A stretch of 64,000 nt of DNA from Nitrincola lacisaponensis (GTDB taxonomy: Bacteria > Pseudomonadota > Gammaproteobacteria > Pseudomonadales > Balneatricaceae), in contig NZ_JMSZ01000015.1 in NCBI RefSeq assembly GCF_000691225.1, positions 62,001 to 126,000 of the forward strand. The letters run 5' to 3'. The first letter of the stretch is position 1. Each line of letters opens with the position of its first letter. The translations under genes were made by a program, and so were the position numbers. The notes under the pieces were generated by a model, which was given only the letters and a program-made list of their open reading frames with translations, was not told where the DNA came from and ran no database searches. Below are positions 1 to 9,610 of the stretch, one piece after another.

Positions 1-2
1 CT

Positions 3-1262
3 CCAGGCGGACGCGGTCAGATCGACTATGGGCAGGATCGTCCGGCGCGTACTGTTGAGTCAGTAATGGCGATCGAGGAAATCTCATCCTTAAGTAGTGG
101 CCTGAACCTGATCGAAAATGCAGCGTTTGAAATTTTGGCCATGCTGCCGTCAATTCGTAATTATGAGACTCAGCTGAGCGCCGAAAACCTCAAGCTCAAG
201 CTGATTGAGCTTATCAAGTCATTTGAGAAGAAAGCCTACGAAGCCAATGTCGACTCTAAAGAGGTCGAGGTCGCGGGTTACTTACTCTGTGCCACAGCCG
301 ATGAGTTTGTTCTGAATACACCTCTTGGCGCTAAAAATAACTGGAGTCGCCACAGTCTGCTCAGCTACTTCCATGCAGAAACCTGGGGAGGCGAGAACTT
401 CTTTGTTATTTTGGGAAATCTGGAAAAAAATCCAAGAAAAAACATTGATCTGCTTGAGCTGATTTATATCTGTCTGGCGCTGGGGTTTGAAGGAAAGTAT
501 GCCATAGAGCCGGATCGAGCCAGCAAGCTGCTGGAACTGAAAAATGGCCTTTATCGGACCATTACACAGATTCGTGGTGCAATTCCCAAGCCTGTATCTA
601 TTCACTGGAAAGGTGAAGAAGTGGTTGCGGAAAAAATCCGCAACACACTGCCACTTTGGGTGCTGGCAATTTTTCTACTCGCACTGTTGTGTGTGGTGTA
701 TTTCTACTTGTTGATTCGGGTCAATGATCAGTCCAGCTATTCATTACTGAATGCATCACGCACCCTGACAGAGCAGCATGGCAATTTTCAGGTGCAGGTG
801 TCGGAAGTAAATGAGTCTGTACTGGTACGCGTTAATCGTTTGTTGGAGCAGGAGGTTGAACGCCGACTGGTCAGTCTTAATGACCGACAGAATCAGATTC
901 GTATCGTTATTAATACAGATCAGCTGTTTCGCTCCGGCAGTGCCGATGTCGAACCGGATTACGCGGCACTACTGAATCATATTGGTATTGCGCTGATGGA
1001 TGTTGAAGGGCGGATTATTGTAGAGGGACATACCGACAGTATTCCGATCAATACACTGCGCTTCCCGTCCAACTGGCATTTGTCTCAGGCTCGTGCTGAG
1101 CAGGTGAAAAGCCTGTTGGAGCGAGCCGGTAATGAACAGGGACGCTATAGCATCGATGCGAAGGCTGATACTCAACCTGTGGCGGGTAATGATACAGCCG
1201 AAGGTCGTGCACAGAACCGCCGGGTAGAGCTGGTTCTGTTGCCGAATTCAGAATGGCGTTAA
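3..1262 (+). CDS. tssL: TssL/DotU inner-membrane T6SS protein with C-terminal OmpA domain (5' partial)
   Basis: TssL is part of the T6SS membrane complex (TssJLM). The order is a cytoplasmic DotU domain, one membrane segment near nt 655-710 (LWVLAIFLLALLCVVYFYLL), then a periplasmic OmpA-like peptidoglycan-binding domain (VEGHTDSIPIN, then AEGRAQNRRVELVL). This is the 'evolved' TssL form. The first ATG inside the window is at 66, but the frame is open to base 3 and encodes a PGGR motif, which is typical of the N-terminal tail of TssL proteins. The true start is therefore probably upstream of the window. A TAA in another frame overlaps the ATG at 66 and could instead end an upstream gene. Followed 16 bases later by tssM. 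Confidence 0.92.
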   Translation, partial: PGGRGQIDYGQDRPARTVESVMAIEEISSLSSGLNLIENAAFEILAMLPSIRNYETQLSAENLKLKLIELIKSFEKKAYEANVDSKEVEVAGYLLCATADEFVLNTPLGAKNNWSRHSLLSYFHAETWGGENFFVILGNLEKNPRKNIDLLELIYICLALGFEGKYAIEPDRASKLLELKNGLYRTITQIRGAIPKPVSIHWKGEEVVAEKIRNTLPLWVLAIFLLALLCVVYFYLLIRVNDQSSYSLLNASRTLTEQHGNFQVQVSEVNESVLVRVNRLLEQEVERRLVSLNDRQNQIRIVINTDQLFRSGSADVEPDYAALLNHIGIALMDVEGRIIVEGHTDSIPINTLRFPSNWHLSQARAEQVKSLLERAGNEQGRYSIDAKADTQPVAGNDTAEGRAQNRRVELVLLPNSEWR

Positions 1263-1278
1263 GGATAGGGATGTCTGC

Positions 1279-4200
1279 ATGAGGATGTTTCTGGGTGTTT
1301 TTAAAAATATAGGTGGTGTGCTGGGACTGGTTGCGTTACTGGTTCTGGCTGCCATTATTTGGTTTGTGTTGCCTGCATTGTCCGTGGGGAATAGCAATCC
1401 ATTTCAGTCCGCGTTATCACGCGGCAGCATGATTTTTACACTGTTTGCAGTTGCGCTGGTGTACAAGGCCAGAACCTGGATATTGGCGAGAAAACGCCAT
1501 GATCAGCTTGGAAAAGGTATGGTTCAGCAGTCAGATACATCCGACGGGCAGCAGAGTGACAAAGCGAATGAAGCCGAGTTCAAGGGCAAGTTTGAAGAAG
1601 CTATTCGCTTGCTGAAACGGCAAAAGAGTCTCGGAGCCGGGGGGAATTACCTCTATAGCCTGCCCTGGTACATGTTAATTGGCCCTCCTGGATCGGGAAA
1701 AACCACTGCGTTGATCAATTCAGGTTTGCACTTTCCGTTGATGGATCAGTTCGGTGCATCAATCCGGGGTGTGGGTGGTACAAAAAACTGTGATTGGTGG
1801 TTTACGGACCAGGCTATTCTGGTGGATACCGCAGGACGTTTCACGACACAGGACAATCAACAGGCGCGAGATAAAAAGGATTGGAATACCTTTCTGTCGT
1901 TATTAGCCAAGTATCGTAAACGCAAGCCGATTAACGGCATCGTGGTGGCATACAGCGTTGAAGATCTGGTGCGTAAAGATGAAGCAGATATCGTTTCCGA
2001 TGCGATCTTGATCAAAAAGAGGATCTATGAACTCTACGATAAATTGAAAATAGAGTTCCCCGTGTATCTGGTGTTTACCAAACTGGATCTGTTGCCGGGC
2101 TTTGAGGAGTTTTTTGGTCATCTGGACAGTGAAGGACGAGAGCAAGTCTGGGGAAGTACATTCAAAATTTCAGACCGACAGGAAGATCCTGTCAGCCGTT
2201 ATCTGGTTGAGCACAAGTTATTAACTGAACGTCTGCAGCTGAAGGTACTGGATGGTCTCAGAAATGAGTCCGATCTGAATAAACGTGATGCGATCTACCT
2301 GTTTCCACGTATCGTCGCCTCATTACAAGACCGTATCAGTCTGTTGCTGGATACCAGTTTCAAGCCGACCCGTTTTGAAACTGACCTGATGCTGCGTGGT
2401 GTGTATTTTACCAGCGGCATTCAGGATGGAACGGTACTGGATAAAGTCATCAGTGGTCTGTCTGCACACTTGGGACGCAGTCGTCATGGAGATGGACGCA
2501 AGGGCAAAAGCTATTTTATAAAAAATCTGTTGAACGAAGTGGTATTCAAAGAAGCCGGTTTGGCAGGACACAATGCCCGTTTTGAAAAAGTGCGTTCCAT
2601 GCTCTATCTGAGTGGGTATGCGCTGGTGATTGCGGCATGTTTAGGCATGAGCGCTTTATGGTATTACAGCTTTACACAGAATACGAAGCAATTGAGTCAG
2701 TTCAATGAGGCAATTGCGGATGTGGAGGCGCAACGTCAGACGCTTCAGGAATCGGATCATAGTATTGAGCACATACTGCCAATACTGAACACCTCACGTG
2801 ATATTCCGTTTGGGTACAGTCATCAGTCTGCTGGCCGTTTTGCCATTGCCGGGTTTGGTTTGAATCAAACGGGCAAAATGCATTCAGAGTCAGTCCGGTT
2901 ATACGATCGGGCGTTGATTAATCTGTTATTACCCCGGCTGGTGTTCTATCTGGAAGAGCGCTTAGTTCGCCAGGAAGATGGGGTGTTTGATGATCTTAAG
3001 CTTTACCAGATGCTGGGTGGGTATCTGGAACCCGACTCTGTCTTTATCAGCCGTTATTTTGGCAGTCGCTTTCGCCAGTATGATGCAGTCAGTCGACAGG
3101 CCCTGGAAGCCCATATCCAGCAACTGGTTGGCTTGTTGCCACAGCATTACTACCCGTCACTGAATGATGAACTGATTGTGCGGACCCAACGCAGTCTGTT
3201 GCAGCAACCCGTTGCTGCGCGCCTGTTGACTCAGATTGAGTTACATGCCGCTGCAGACGCTGTGAGTCAGGGGTATCGGTTACTCGATCTGATGGGTACT
3301 AATGGTGTGCTGATTTTCTCTGTAGAAGGCAAAAGCATGCAGGAAGTGTTGATCGACGGGCTTTACACCCGGATCGGTGCCCAGCGATATTTTGCACAAC
3401 AGTCGGGTTTTCTGGAAAAAATGCTGGCTGAAGATGCCAGTATTCTGGGCTATGACGAGGCACTGGCGGAGCGTTATAAGGCTGAGCTTTTCAGACAGTA
3501 CATACAGACCTATCAAAAGGTCTGGCTGGATACCTTACAGTCAATCCAGCTGGTTAATATTGAGGATGTACAGGCTAAAGCTCAGGCAATAGACCTGTTG
3601 ACCAGTGATGCCTCACCGTTACGGCAGTTGTTAAGTGTGGTACGGGACAACACTGAATTCTCGACTTTTTTCAAATCCGCTGGTGGTGATGTCAGTCGCC
3701 TGGCTAACCCGTCTTCAGGGGCAATTGTTCCGGTTACCCTCAGTGATGACCTTATGTCGCTTTTGTCGCTGGAAGTATTGCCGGTCTTCAGTCAGATCAA
3801 TCGTTTTGCTGGATCAGCAGAGGCAGATGACTCCGAGCTGCTGTCGGCTTTGCTGGAGCGTTTGGAGGCATTGAAAATTTACCTGCAAGGCTTGCAGCAT
3901 TCAGTGAATGCAGAACGCTCTGCCTGGATGCGGGCCAGTAGCCATCAGGGAATGGGCGAGGTGGTTGCTCAGCTGGAAATGGATGTTGCCAATTTACCTC
4001 AGCCGTTATCCACCTGGCTGGCGCAGCTACTGGACTCTGCTAAAGCAGAAACAGGCTCCCAGGCGCGCAGCTACATCCAGAACCAGTGGGCCAGTAATGT
4101 GGTGCCTGCCTGTCGTGACATGATAGAAGGGCGCTATCCTTTTGCCGCAGGAGCAACACGTGAAATTACGCTGAGAGATCTGGCGAGTTATTTTGCGGCT

Positions 4201-4764
4201 GGTGGCATAGTCGATGACTATTTTCAAACCTATCTGTCTCCTTATGTGGATCGGTCCCGTTCCCCATGGCGTTGGCAACAGGTCACAGGCTTTGAATCCG
4301 CCAGTGTTAATACCCTGTTGAGGCAGGTTGAGCTGAGCAATCGCATCCAGAATATGTTTTTTGGCCCCCGGGGAGATACTCCAGCTCTCAGCTTTGAAGT
4401 TGTTCCCCGGGATGTTGATCCTGAAATACTGAAAGTCACACTGGTGATCGATAACGAGGAGTTAAGTTATGCCCATGGTCCACAGCTGGGGCGTCGCTTT
4501 GACTGGCCATCAGCTCAGTTGACCACCCAGTCTTTTTCCCGTCTGGTCATTGAAACAGCTCAGGATACTGAAGCCATCACCGAACGTGGTGACTGGTCTC
4601 TGTTCCGACTGTTTGATCATGGGCGCATGACACGGATTGATAGCGAACGTTTTCTGATTGAGTTTTCCACGCGTTCTGGGCGTCGTTTAAGTTTCGAGCT
4701 GGTTGCGGGCAGTGTTTATAACCCTTTTGACACGAACTTATTTAAATCAATCAGGTGCAACTAA
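1279..4764 (+). CDS. tssM: TssM/IcmF inner-membrane T6SS protein
   Basis: TssM is the large membrane-core protein that links TssL to the outer-membrane lipoprotein TssJ. At 1161 residues it has the usual family length. Two membrane segments lie at the N-terminus (about residues 9-33 and 50-62). A Walker A motif GPPGSGKTT follows at residues 135-143, and a third membrane segment near nt 2610-2680 precedes the long periplasmic part. The cytoplasmic GTPase-like region reads LVDTAGRF and FTKLDLLPGF as expected of IcmF proteins. The stop shares bases with the tagF start (TAATG). The intact Walker A suggests the NTPase function may be retained; not every family member keeps it. Confidence 0.97.
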   Translation: MRMFLGVFKNIGGVLGLVALLVLAAIIWFVLPALSVGNSNPFQSALSRGSMIFTLFAVALVYKARTWILARKRHDQLGKGMVQQSDTSDGQQSDKANEAEFKGKFEEAIRLLKRQKSLGAGGNYLYSLPWYMLIGPPGSGKTTALINSGLHFPLMDQFGASIRGVGGTKNCDWWFTDQAILVDTAGRFTTQDNQQARDKKDWNTFLSLLAKYRKRKPINGIVVAYSVEDLVRKDEADIVSDAILIKKRIYELYDKLKIEFPVYLVFTKLDLLPGFEEFFGHLDSEGREQVWGSTFKISDRQEDPVSRYLVEHKLLTERLQLKVLDGLRNESDLNKRDAIYLFPRIVASLQDRISLLLDTSFKPTRFETDLMLRGVYFTSGIQDGTVLDKVISGLSAHLGRSRHGDGRKGKSYFIKNLLNEVVFKEAGLAGHNARFEKVRSMLYLSGYALVIAACLGMSALWYYSFTQNTKQLSQFNEAIADVEAQRQTLQESDHSIEHILPILNTSRDIPFGYSHQSAGRFAIAGFGLNQTGKMHSESVRLYDRALINLLLPRLVFYLEERLVRQEDGVFDDLKLYQMLGGYLEPDSVFISRYFGSRFRQYDAVSRQALEAHIQQLVGLLPQHYYPSLNDELIVRTQRSLLQQPVAARLLTQIELHAAADAVSQGYRLLDLMGTNGVLIFSVEGKSMQEVLIDGLYTRIGAQRYFAQQSGFLEKMLAEDASILGYDEALAERYKAELFRQYIQTYQKVWLDTLQSIQLVNIEDVQAKAQAIDLLTSDASPLRQLLSVVRDNTEFSTFFKSAGGDVSRLANPSSGAIVPVTLSDDLMSLLSLEVLPVFSQINRFAGSAEADDSELLSALLERLEALKIYLQGLQHSVNAERSAWMRASSHQGMGEVVAQLEMDVANLPQPLSTWLAQLLDSAKAETGSQARSYIQNQWASNVVPACRDMIEGRYPFAAGATREITLRDLASYFAAGGIVDDYFQTYLSPYVDRSRSPWRWQQVTGFESASVNTLLRQVELSNRIQNMFFGPRGDTPALSFEVVPRDVDPEILKVTLVIDNEELSYAHGPQLGRRFDWPSAQLTTQSFSRLVIETAQDTEAITERGDWSLFRLFDHGRMTRIDSERFLIEFSTRSGRRLSFELVAGSVYNPFDTNLFKSIRCN

Positions 4765-5372
4765 TGGATATGAGAATGGCTATCTATGGAAAGTTGCCTG
4801 CGCATTCAGATTATGTGTTGTTGCATATGCCAGCTGTCATGGAAACAACCTTGCATCAATGGTCTGTTGAAATGCTGGCAAAAACAGAGCAGGTGTTGGG
4901 GCATGATCAATGGCTGGACGCTTTTCTGCAAGCCGAGCCTTGTGTCTGTGTTTTGCAGGCCGGATGTCCTGATTCAGCCTCTTTCTATGGAGTCATGATC
5001 CCGAGTGTTGACCGGGTTGGGCGTTATTTCCCGTTATTCAGCGGTGTATTTATTTCAAAGTCTGTTTCTCCTGAGCATCTGGATAAACAGACAATGACGT
5101 CTGCCATGGCCGCTATTCTGGAAGAACAGGTGAGTGCTTTGCATGGTCGCAAGCAGGTGGAAACCTTGTGTAATGCCTTGAGTGAGCGGGCAGAAGTCAC
5201 CGCGTTGGCGAACATGATGGATGCAAACTCGGTCACTCATGATAGTGATTCCAGCTTGCGATCCTGGTGGTATGAGCTGGATCATCCGGAACGCTTATGC
5301 CGTGTCGAGGGTATGCCGCCAGTAGAATACTATCAGTCGATTTTAACCAAGGGACCGGTAAGCGATGCGTGA
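4764..5372 (+). CDS. tagF: TagF (ImpM/SciT) T6SS-associated regulator
   Basis: TagF proteins restrain T6SS firing independently of, or together with, the threonine-phosphorylation pathway. The N-terminus reads IYGKLPAHSDYV, close to the family signature YGKLPxxGDF, and FYGVMIPSVDRVGRYFPL matches the conserved middle. The ATG at 4764 overlaps the tssM stop and is preferred; an in-frame GTG at 4755 is the alternative. It sits directly before the PP2C phosphatase and overlaps it by 8 bases, as in imp loci where tagF and pppA are adjacent or fused. About 202 residues, typical length. Confidence 0.9.
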   Translation: MDMRMAIYGKLPAHSDYVLLHMPAVMETTLHQWSVEMLAKTEQVLGHDQWLDAFLQAEPCVCVLQAGCPDSASFYGVMIPSVDRVGRYFPLFSGVFISKSVSPEHLDKQTMTSAMAAILEEQVSALHGRKQVETLCNALSERAEVTALANMMDANSVTHDSDSSLRSWWYELDHPERLCRVEGMPPVEYYQSILTKGPVSDA

Positions 5373-6159
5373 TGAGACGTTAGATTCAATAGCTCAGCCT
5401 GAAGAACGTAAGGCCGGTGGATGCTGGATCAGCGTAGGGGAGAGTATTACAGGGCCGGTGAGGCAAAACAATGAGGATCGAATCTATACCGATGATCTGC
5501 TGGGGCTTTGGTGTGTTGCTGATGGTATGGGAGGACATCTTGAAGGGGGCGTTGCCAGCAGTCTGATCACCCAGTCGCTTGAAGATTTGCAGGCTGAAGA
5601 GATTGGCTCCATAGATGTATTTATCAACAAACTGATCGATTTGTTGAAGAACACGAATCAGATCATCTATTCGATCTCCAATGAGATGTTTGAGTCGAAG
5701 CAAATTATCGGCTCGACCTTCGTTATCTTGGTGCTGTATCGCGATAGGGGCTATGTGCTCTGGGCTGGTGACAGCCGCCTGTACCGCATGAGAGATGTGT
5801 ATTTTGAGCAGGTAACGGTTGATCACACGCAATATGAAGTGTTGAAAAGTCAGCATTTACTCGATGAGCAAGCGACTGAAAATGCGCAATCTCATCCTGC
5901 TAATCACATCCTGACACGGGCGATGGGTGTTCGAGAGGAGTTGGAGTTTGAAATGCTGGAAATCGATGTCCAGGACAAGGACGTTTTTCTGTTGTGCTCG
6001 GATGGACTTTATAACGTGATGGACCAGATAGAACTGGGTAAGTCGCTTTACTATGCCGATGACTATACGTCAGCGTTGAAGGCACTGATTAATGCGGCCG
6101 TACTCAGAGGTTCAACAGACAATGTCAGTGCTGTGATCGTGGGGAACACAGATGTTTAG
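5365..6159 (+). CDS. pppA: PppA-like PP2C Ser/Thr phosphatase of the T6SS
   Basis: This is a PP2C-family metal-dependent protein phosphatase of 264 residues. Motifs in order are NNEDR (residues 35-39), VADGMGGH (51-58), WAGDSRLYR in the middle, and LCSDGLYNVM and DNVSAVIV near the end, which together supply the metal-binding acidic residues. In T6SS loci it counteracts the PpkA kinase and resets the system. It overlaps tagF upstream and the lipoprotein gene downstream, so the three are probably translationally coupled. The matching kinase is encoded at 16580. Confidence 0.93.
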   Translation: MRDETLDSIAQPEERKAGGCWISVGESITGPVRQNNEDRIYTDDLLGLWCVADGMGGHLEGGVASSLITQSLEDLQAEEIGSIDVFINKLIDLLKNTNQIIYSISNEMFESKQIIGSTFVILVLYRDRGYVLWAGDSRLYRMRDVYFEQVTVDHTQYEVLKSQHLLDEQATENAQSHPANHILTRAMGVREELEFEMLEIDVQDKDVFLLCSDGLYNVMDQIELGKSLYYADDYTSALKALINAAVLRGSTDNVSAVIVGNTDV

Positions 6160-7204
6160 AGTTGCCATGCTATTGATAAGTGGAGCTGTACTTTTGAGTG
6201 GCTGTACGGCAGGTAATCAGAAGCCGGAGACCTTATCGGCGCTGGAACGTGCGAGTGACGCTGAGCTGATGGATTTCTACAAAGGTCTTCATCAGGTGGG
6301 AGTGCGTGTACTGACTGAAAATGCGGGTGAAGGGGGGCGTGCGAATTTGCAGCGTTTCAATGCATTGTATTTCAGTGGTCATGAGTCCGAAGCCCAAAAA
6401 CACCTGCGTATGTCCCTGTTTGCCGATCCGTTTAACGATGATAGCAAGGCGGTAGCCGCTCAGCTGGAGTCGGCTGACCTGTTTGGCTTGCTCAGCGGCG
6501 ATGCCGGCGAGGATGAGGTACGGCGTATCAACCTGGGCGCCCAGGAAACACTCCCGGATCTGTCATTGCGAGTCTATGGTAATGAATATTACGCGGTGTT
6601 GTTAAAACGCTACAACGCACATTTTAATCCAGACTATCTTGCAACACGTCAGGTTTATGTACCTGATTTGAATCGTATAGCTGTACTGGAAAACTATCGC
6701 CAAAACAGCCCGTCCGGCCGTCCGCAAGCCTCGTCTCGTGCCGTCACTGCCAGCCAGCCGGTTCGGCAACAGCCAGTCTCTCCCCGGGTTGAACAGCCAT
6801 CCCCGGACACTGTTGCAGTGGAAGAAAGTGATATCCAACCGCTAGTGGAGGAGGTCAGTCAGGAGGTGGAAGTCGTCAGTGAGCCTGATACTCCGCTGCA
6901 GCCTGTGCGTATTGCTCAGCCGACACCACGCCAGTTGCATCAGCGAGGTCAGTCTGCAGCTGCCTACCGGGCTTTGCGTGAGCAGCCTGCTTCTGAGCGT
7001 GATCAAGGCCTTTATGAGCAGTTGAAGGAATCACTGGTTGAGGCACCTTATCGTCAAGGGGTGAGTCATTTCCATGCTCAGGAGGTACGGCAGGCAATCG
7101 AAAAATTTCAGCGGGTGTTGAGCCTCGAACCAGAACATCCGCGTGCTCGACAGTATATGGAAAGGGCGGCGCGTCTGGATGCGCGTTTGAGTGACATTGA
7201 GTAA
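6152..7204 (+). CDS. T6SS-locus lipoprotein with LysM-like and TPR-like segments, function unknown
   Basis: 350 residues. The N-terminus is a lipoprotein signal with lipobox LLSGC, Cys at residue 18. A segment around nt 6550-6680 (LPDLSLRVYGNEYYAVLLKRYN, then VYVPDLNRI) resembles a LysM domain, which binds glycan. A Pro/Gln/Val-rich linker follows, then a C-terminal helix pair with TPR character (VSHFHAQEVRQAIEKFQRVL, then LEPEHPRARQYMERA). The start overlaps pppA by 8 bases and it lies inside the T6SS operon, so a role in anchoring or assembling the apparatus at the cell wall is plausible. This is inference. It does not look like TssJ: it is far longer and lacks that protein's sandwich pattern. 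Confidence 0.8.
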   Translation: MFRVAMLLISGAVLLSGCTAGNQKPETLSALERASDAELMDFYKGLHQVGVRVLTENAGEGGRANLQRFNALYFSGHESEAQKHLRMSLFADPFNDDSKAVAAQLESADLFGLLSGDAGEDEVRRINLGAQETLPDLSLRVYGNEYYAVLLKRYNAHFNPDYLATRQVYVPDLNRIAVLENYRQNSPSGRPQASSRAVTASQPVRQQPVSPRVEQPSPDTVAVEESDIQPLVEEVSQEVEVVSEPDTPLQPVRIAQPTPRQLHQRGQSAAAYRALREQPASERDQGLYEQLKESLVEAPYRQGVSHFHAQEVRQAIEKFQRVLSLEPEHPRARQYMERAARLDARLSDIE

Positions 7205-7217
7205 TAGGTAGGATGAG

Positions 7218-7958
7218 ATGAATACAGCCGAACTAATCGCCAGTCGCAGAACGACGCGGAAACTCTCCGGTCTGCTGCAGCAACGCCTGGAAGTCTATCT
7301 GTCCTGCCTGACGGGTTCCTTTTCGCCAGTCAGTGTTCTGGGGAAGTATATCAATGGGCAGGGCAAGGCCACGGTGGCCAATGATGACCTGGCGTTTAAT
7401 CTGATACAGGAACGCTATATGGCGATCGCCTCTGAGGAGCCATTTAATCTCAAGAAGCCTTTGTCTGCGCCTGTGGATGTGTATTCACACACGCCAAGTC
7501 TGTACAAATTCAGCTATGAGCGTGCCATTGAAGATGACAATGCTGAGCTTCAGTCATTTGAGATACTGTCCCCAAATCGTTGGATTCTGGGATATAGCGG
7601 TTTTGACTTGCGTGATTTCAAGGATCAGGTACAGCAGCGCAAGGCGATCGAAGGTAATCGTCTGGAAGACTATCTGTTGCATTATGTCTTGATGCATCAA
7701 GTCATGGAATCCAATCCCAAACTGAAAATGCTGCTGAATGATCTGAATATGCGTGTCGAAGAAGTTCGCCTGGCAGGCCTTGGCAGTCTGCCATTCGTGA
7801 TGTTAACCGCAGAAGTGGATAGCTTTCTGCCTGAAGATGACATCATCCTGGAAGTCAGCAGTGTGTCTGGTACGCATCAATTTGAAGAGCTGATTGATAC
7901 CGGCTCTGTCAAGGATCAGCCCAGCACCCTGCGTGTACTGGTTGAGTCACTATCGTAA
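7218..7958 (+). CDS. Unrecognised T6SS-operon protein
   Basis: I do not recognise this 246-residue protein. It has no signal peptide or membrane segment and looks soluble and cytoplasmic, with mixed helix and strand. A central stretch is rich in aromatic and charged residues (PNRWILGYSGFDLRDFKDQ). The C-terminal third has alternating hydrophobic strands (LPFVMLTAEVDSFL). It starts 14 bases after the lipoprotein gene, and its stop is 24 bases before tssA. A start with ribosome site GTAGGATGAG fits. Position and spacing argue for co-expression with the structural genes, so it may be a baseplate or sheath accessory. Confidence 0.75.
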   Translation: MNTAELIASRRTTRKLSGLLQQRLEVYLSCLTGSFSPVSVLGKYINGQGKATVANDDLAFNLIQERYMAIASEEPFNLKKPLSAPVDVYSHTPSLYKFSYERAIEDDNAELQSFEILSPNRWILGYSGFDLRDFKDQVQQRKAIEGNRLEDYLLHYVLMHQVMESNPKLKMLLNDLNMRVEEVRLAGLGSLPFVMLTAEVDSFLPEDDIILEVSSVSGTHQFEELIDTGSVKDQPSTLRVLVESLS

Positions 7959-7981
7959 ACAGCTGAAATCAGGACAGCAAT

Positions 7982-9079
7982 ATGAACATGGAACGATTGC
8001 AACAACCGATATCAGACGACATGCCTCACGGCGAAGACTTGCGTTATGGTGAATTAGCCGGTGAGTTTCAGACATTAAAAGACCTGCGAAATGCGCTTCG
8101 GAATGATGAGCGTCAGGCGTTGAGTATTGATGATATCTATGCGGGTTATCCGGGCTGGCGCACTCTGTATGAGCGAGCAATCATCCTGCTGGAAGGGGGG
8201 GGCAAGGACCTCGAAGTCGTTGCCTGGGTGATCGAAGCAGCGGTTCGTCTGGAAGGCTATGCTGGTTTGGCACAGAGCTTTGACCTGTTATACCAGTTGC
8301 TGGAACGCTATTGGCCGAACCTGTACCCGAAAGATGAAGATGGGTTTGAGTCCACTCTGTTTCCACTGACGGGCTTGAATGGGGTGTCATCGGAAGGTGC
8401 ACTGATTATGCCATTGCGTATGGCACCCCTGTTTGCGCAAGGACAGAACATTTCACTGCTGGATTGTATCAAAGCGTTCGAAGTGTCCGAGACCAAAGAC
8501 CCCCAGAAAAAGGAAGCCCTGAAACGCAAGGGGTTGATGGATTATGAACAGCTGCAGTCACAAGTGGCTCAGTTGGGTGATGATGTGCATCAGGCGGCTG
8601 TTCAGACGCTGCAGCGATGTGTTGATCGTTTTACCCAGATTGATGCTTTTCTGTATGCCCAGTGCGGGCATGAATCACCACCCTCTTCACAGATCAAAGG
8701 ACTGCTTCAGGAAGCTCTGGACCGGGCGATCCATTTATCCGGTGTGACGGGTGGCGGGACCACCGCTGAAGTACCTGTGGCAGAGGATGTGGCGGCGCCC
8801 GACGTTGAGCCTCAGGACGCGCCCGCTTCGGTTACCACGCCAGTGTTCAATCTGGAACGCTACCGTCCAGCCAGCCGTGAAGAAGCCTTTATTCTGATTC
8901 GAAAACTGATTGTCTTTTTTAAAGAGACAGAACCGCATTCACCCATCGCCTACAATCTCGAACGCATCAACCGTTGGGGGGATTTAAGCTTGCCGGAATT
9001 GATCGGTGAGTTGATTACAGATGACAGCGCTCGCGCAAATTTCAACAAGATCACCGGTGTTGAAGTGATCAATAAGTAA
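7982..9079 (+). CDS. tssA: TssA (ImpA) T6SS cap/baseplate protein
   Basis: TssA organises tail assembly and primes sheath and Hcp polymerisation. The N-terminal ImpA domain is clear: PISDDMPHGEDLRY near residue 10, then GYPGWRTLYERAIILL, and LLERYWPNLYPKDEDG around residue 105. A linker rich in Ala/Pro/Val (nt 8760-8850) leads to a C-terminal region with PASREEAFILIRKLIVFF and SPIAYNLERINRWGDLSL, typical of short-form TssA. 365 residues. The ribosome site AGGACAG lies 5-11 bases before the ATG. First of the classic imp series that follows in order. Confidence 0.95.
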   Translation: MNMERLQQPISDDMPHGEDLRYGELAGEFQTLKDLRNALRNDERQALSIDDIYAGYPGWRTLYERAIILLEGGGKDLEVVAWVIEAAVRLEGYAGLAQSFDLLYQLLERYWPNLYPKDEDGFESTLFPLTGLNGVSSEGALIMPLRMAPLFAQGQNISLLDCIKAFEVSETKDPQKKEALKRKGLMDYEQLQSQVAQLGDDVHQAAVQTLQRCVDRFTQIDAFLYAQCGHESPPSSQIKGLLQEALDRAIHLSGVTGGGTTAEVPVAEDVAAPDVEPQDAPASVTTPVFNLERYRPASREEAFILIRKLIVFFKETEPHSPIAYNLERINRWGDLSLPELIGELITDDSARANFNKITGVEVINK

Positions 9080-9091
9080 GGGAATAGCACC

Positions 9092-9610
9092 ATGAATGAA
9101 AGTATTCACAAAAAACTGGAAAGAGTCCGCAAGCCCAGGGTTCACATCAAATATGATGTGGAAACTGAAGGTGCAATGGTGGAAAAAGAGTTGCCGTTCG
9201 TCATGGGGGTTATGGGTGACTTTACCGGTAATCCGACAGCGCCGAAAAAGCCGCTTTCGGAACGCAAGTTTATCCAGATTGATCGGGATAATATCAATGA
9301 TGTTATGCGCAAAATGGAGCCGGGCCTGAATCTGAAAGTGAAAAACACACTGGCAGATGATGGCAGTCTGATGTCCGTGAATCTGAGCTTTAAGTCGATG
9401 GAAGATTTTGAGCCGGGCAATCTTGTTGAGCAGGTCGAACCGCTGAAAAAGCTCCTGGATACACGGAATAAATTACGTGACCTGCTGACCAAGTCAGATC
9501 GGTCCGAAGAACTGGAGTCGTTATTGGAAGGTGTGCTGCAGAGTACCGATGAGGTCACTCGTCTGGCAGAGCGTCTGAAAGGTGAAGAGAAGGGTGGCCA
9601 GGATGAATGA
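9092..9610 (+). CDS. tssB: TssB (VipA) small sheath protein
   Basis: TssB pairs with TssC to form the contractile sheath. The N-terminus [21 protein letters not shown] and the motif [16 protein letters not shown] are the family signatures. [14 protein letters not shown] follows. The C-terminal helix ([22 protein letters not shown]) closes the protein at 172 residues, the normal size. It overlaps tssC by 8 bases. TssB N-terminal residues are the known docking site for TagJ, which is encoded further down this operon. Confidence 0.97.
   Translation: MNESIHKKLERVRKPRVHIKYDVETEGAMVEKELPFVMGVMGDFTGNPTAPKKPLSERKFIQIDRDNINDVMRKMEPGLNLKVKNTLADDGSLMSVNLSFKSMEDFEPGNLVEQVEPLKKLLDTRNKLRDLLTKSDRSEELESLLEGVLQSTDEVTRLAERLKGEEKGGQDE

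Noticed and set aside
5386-5856. 156-codon open frame opposite pppA
   Set aside because: Shadow of the phosphatase gene; no recognisable domain.
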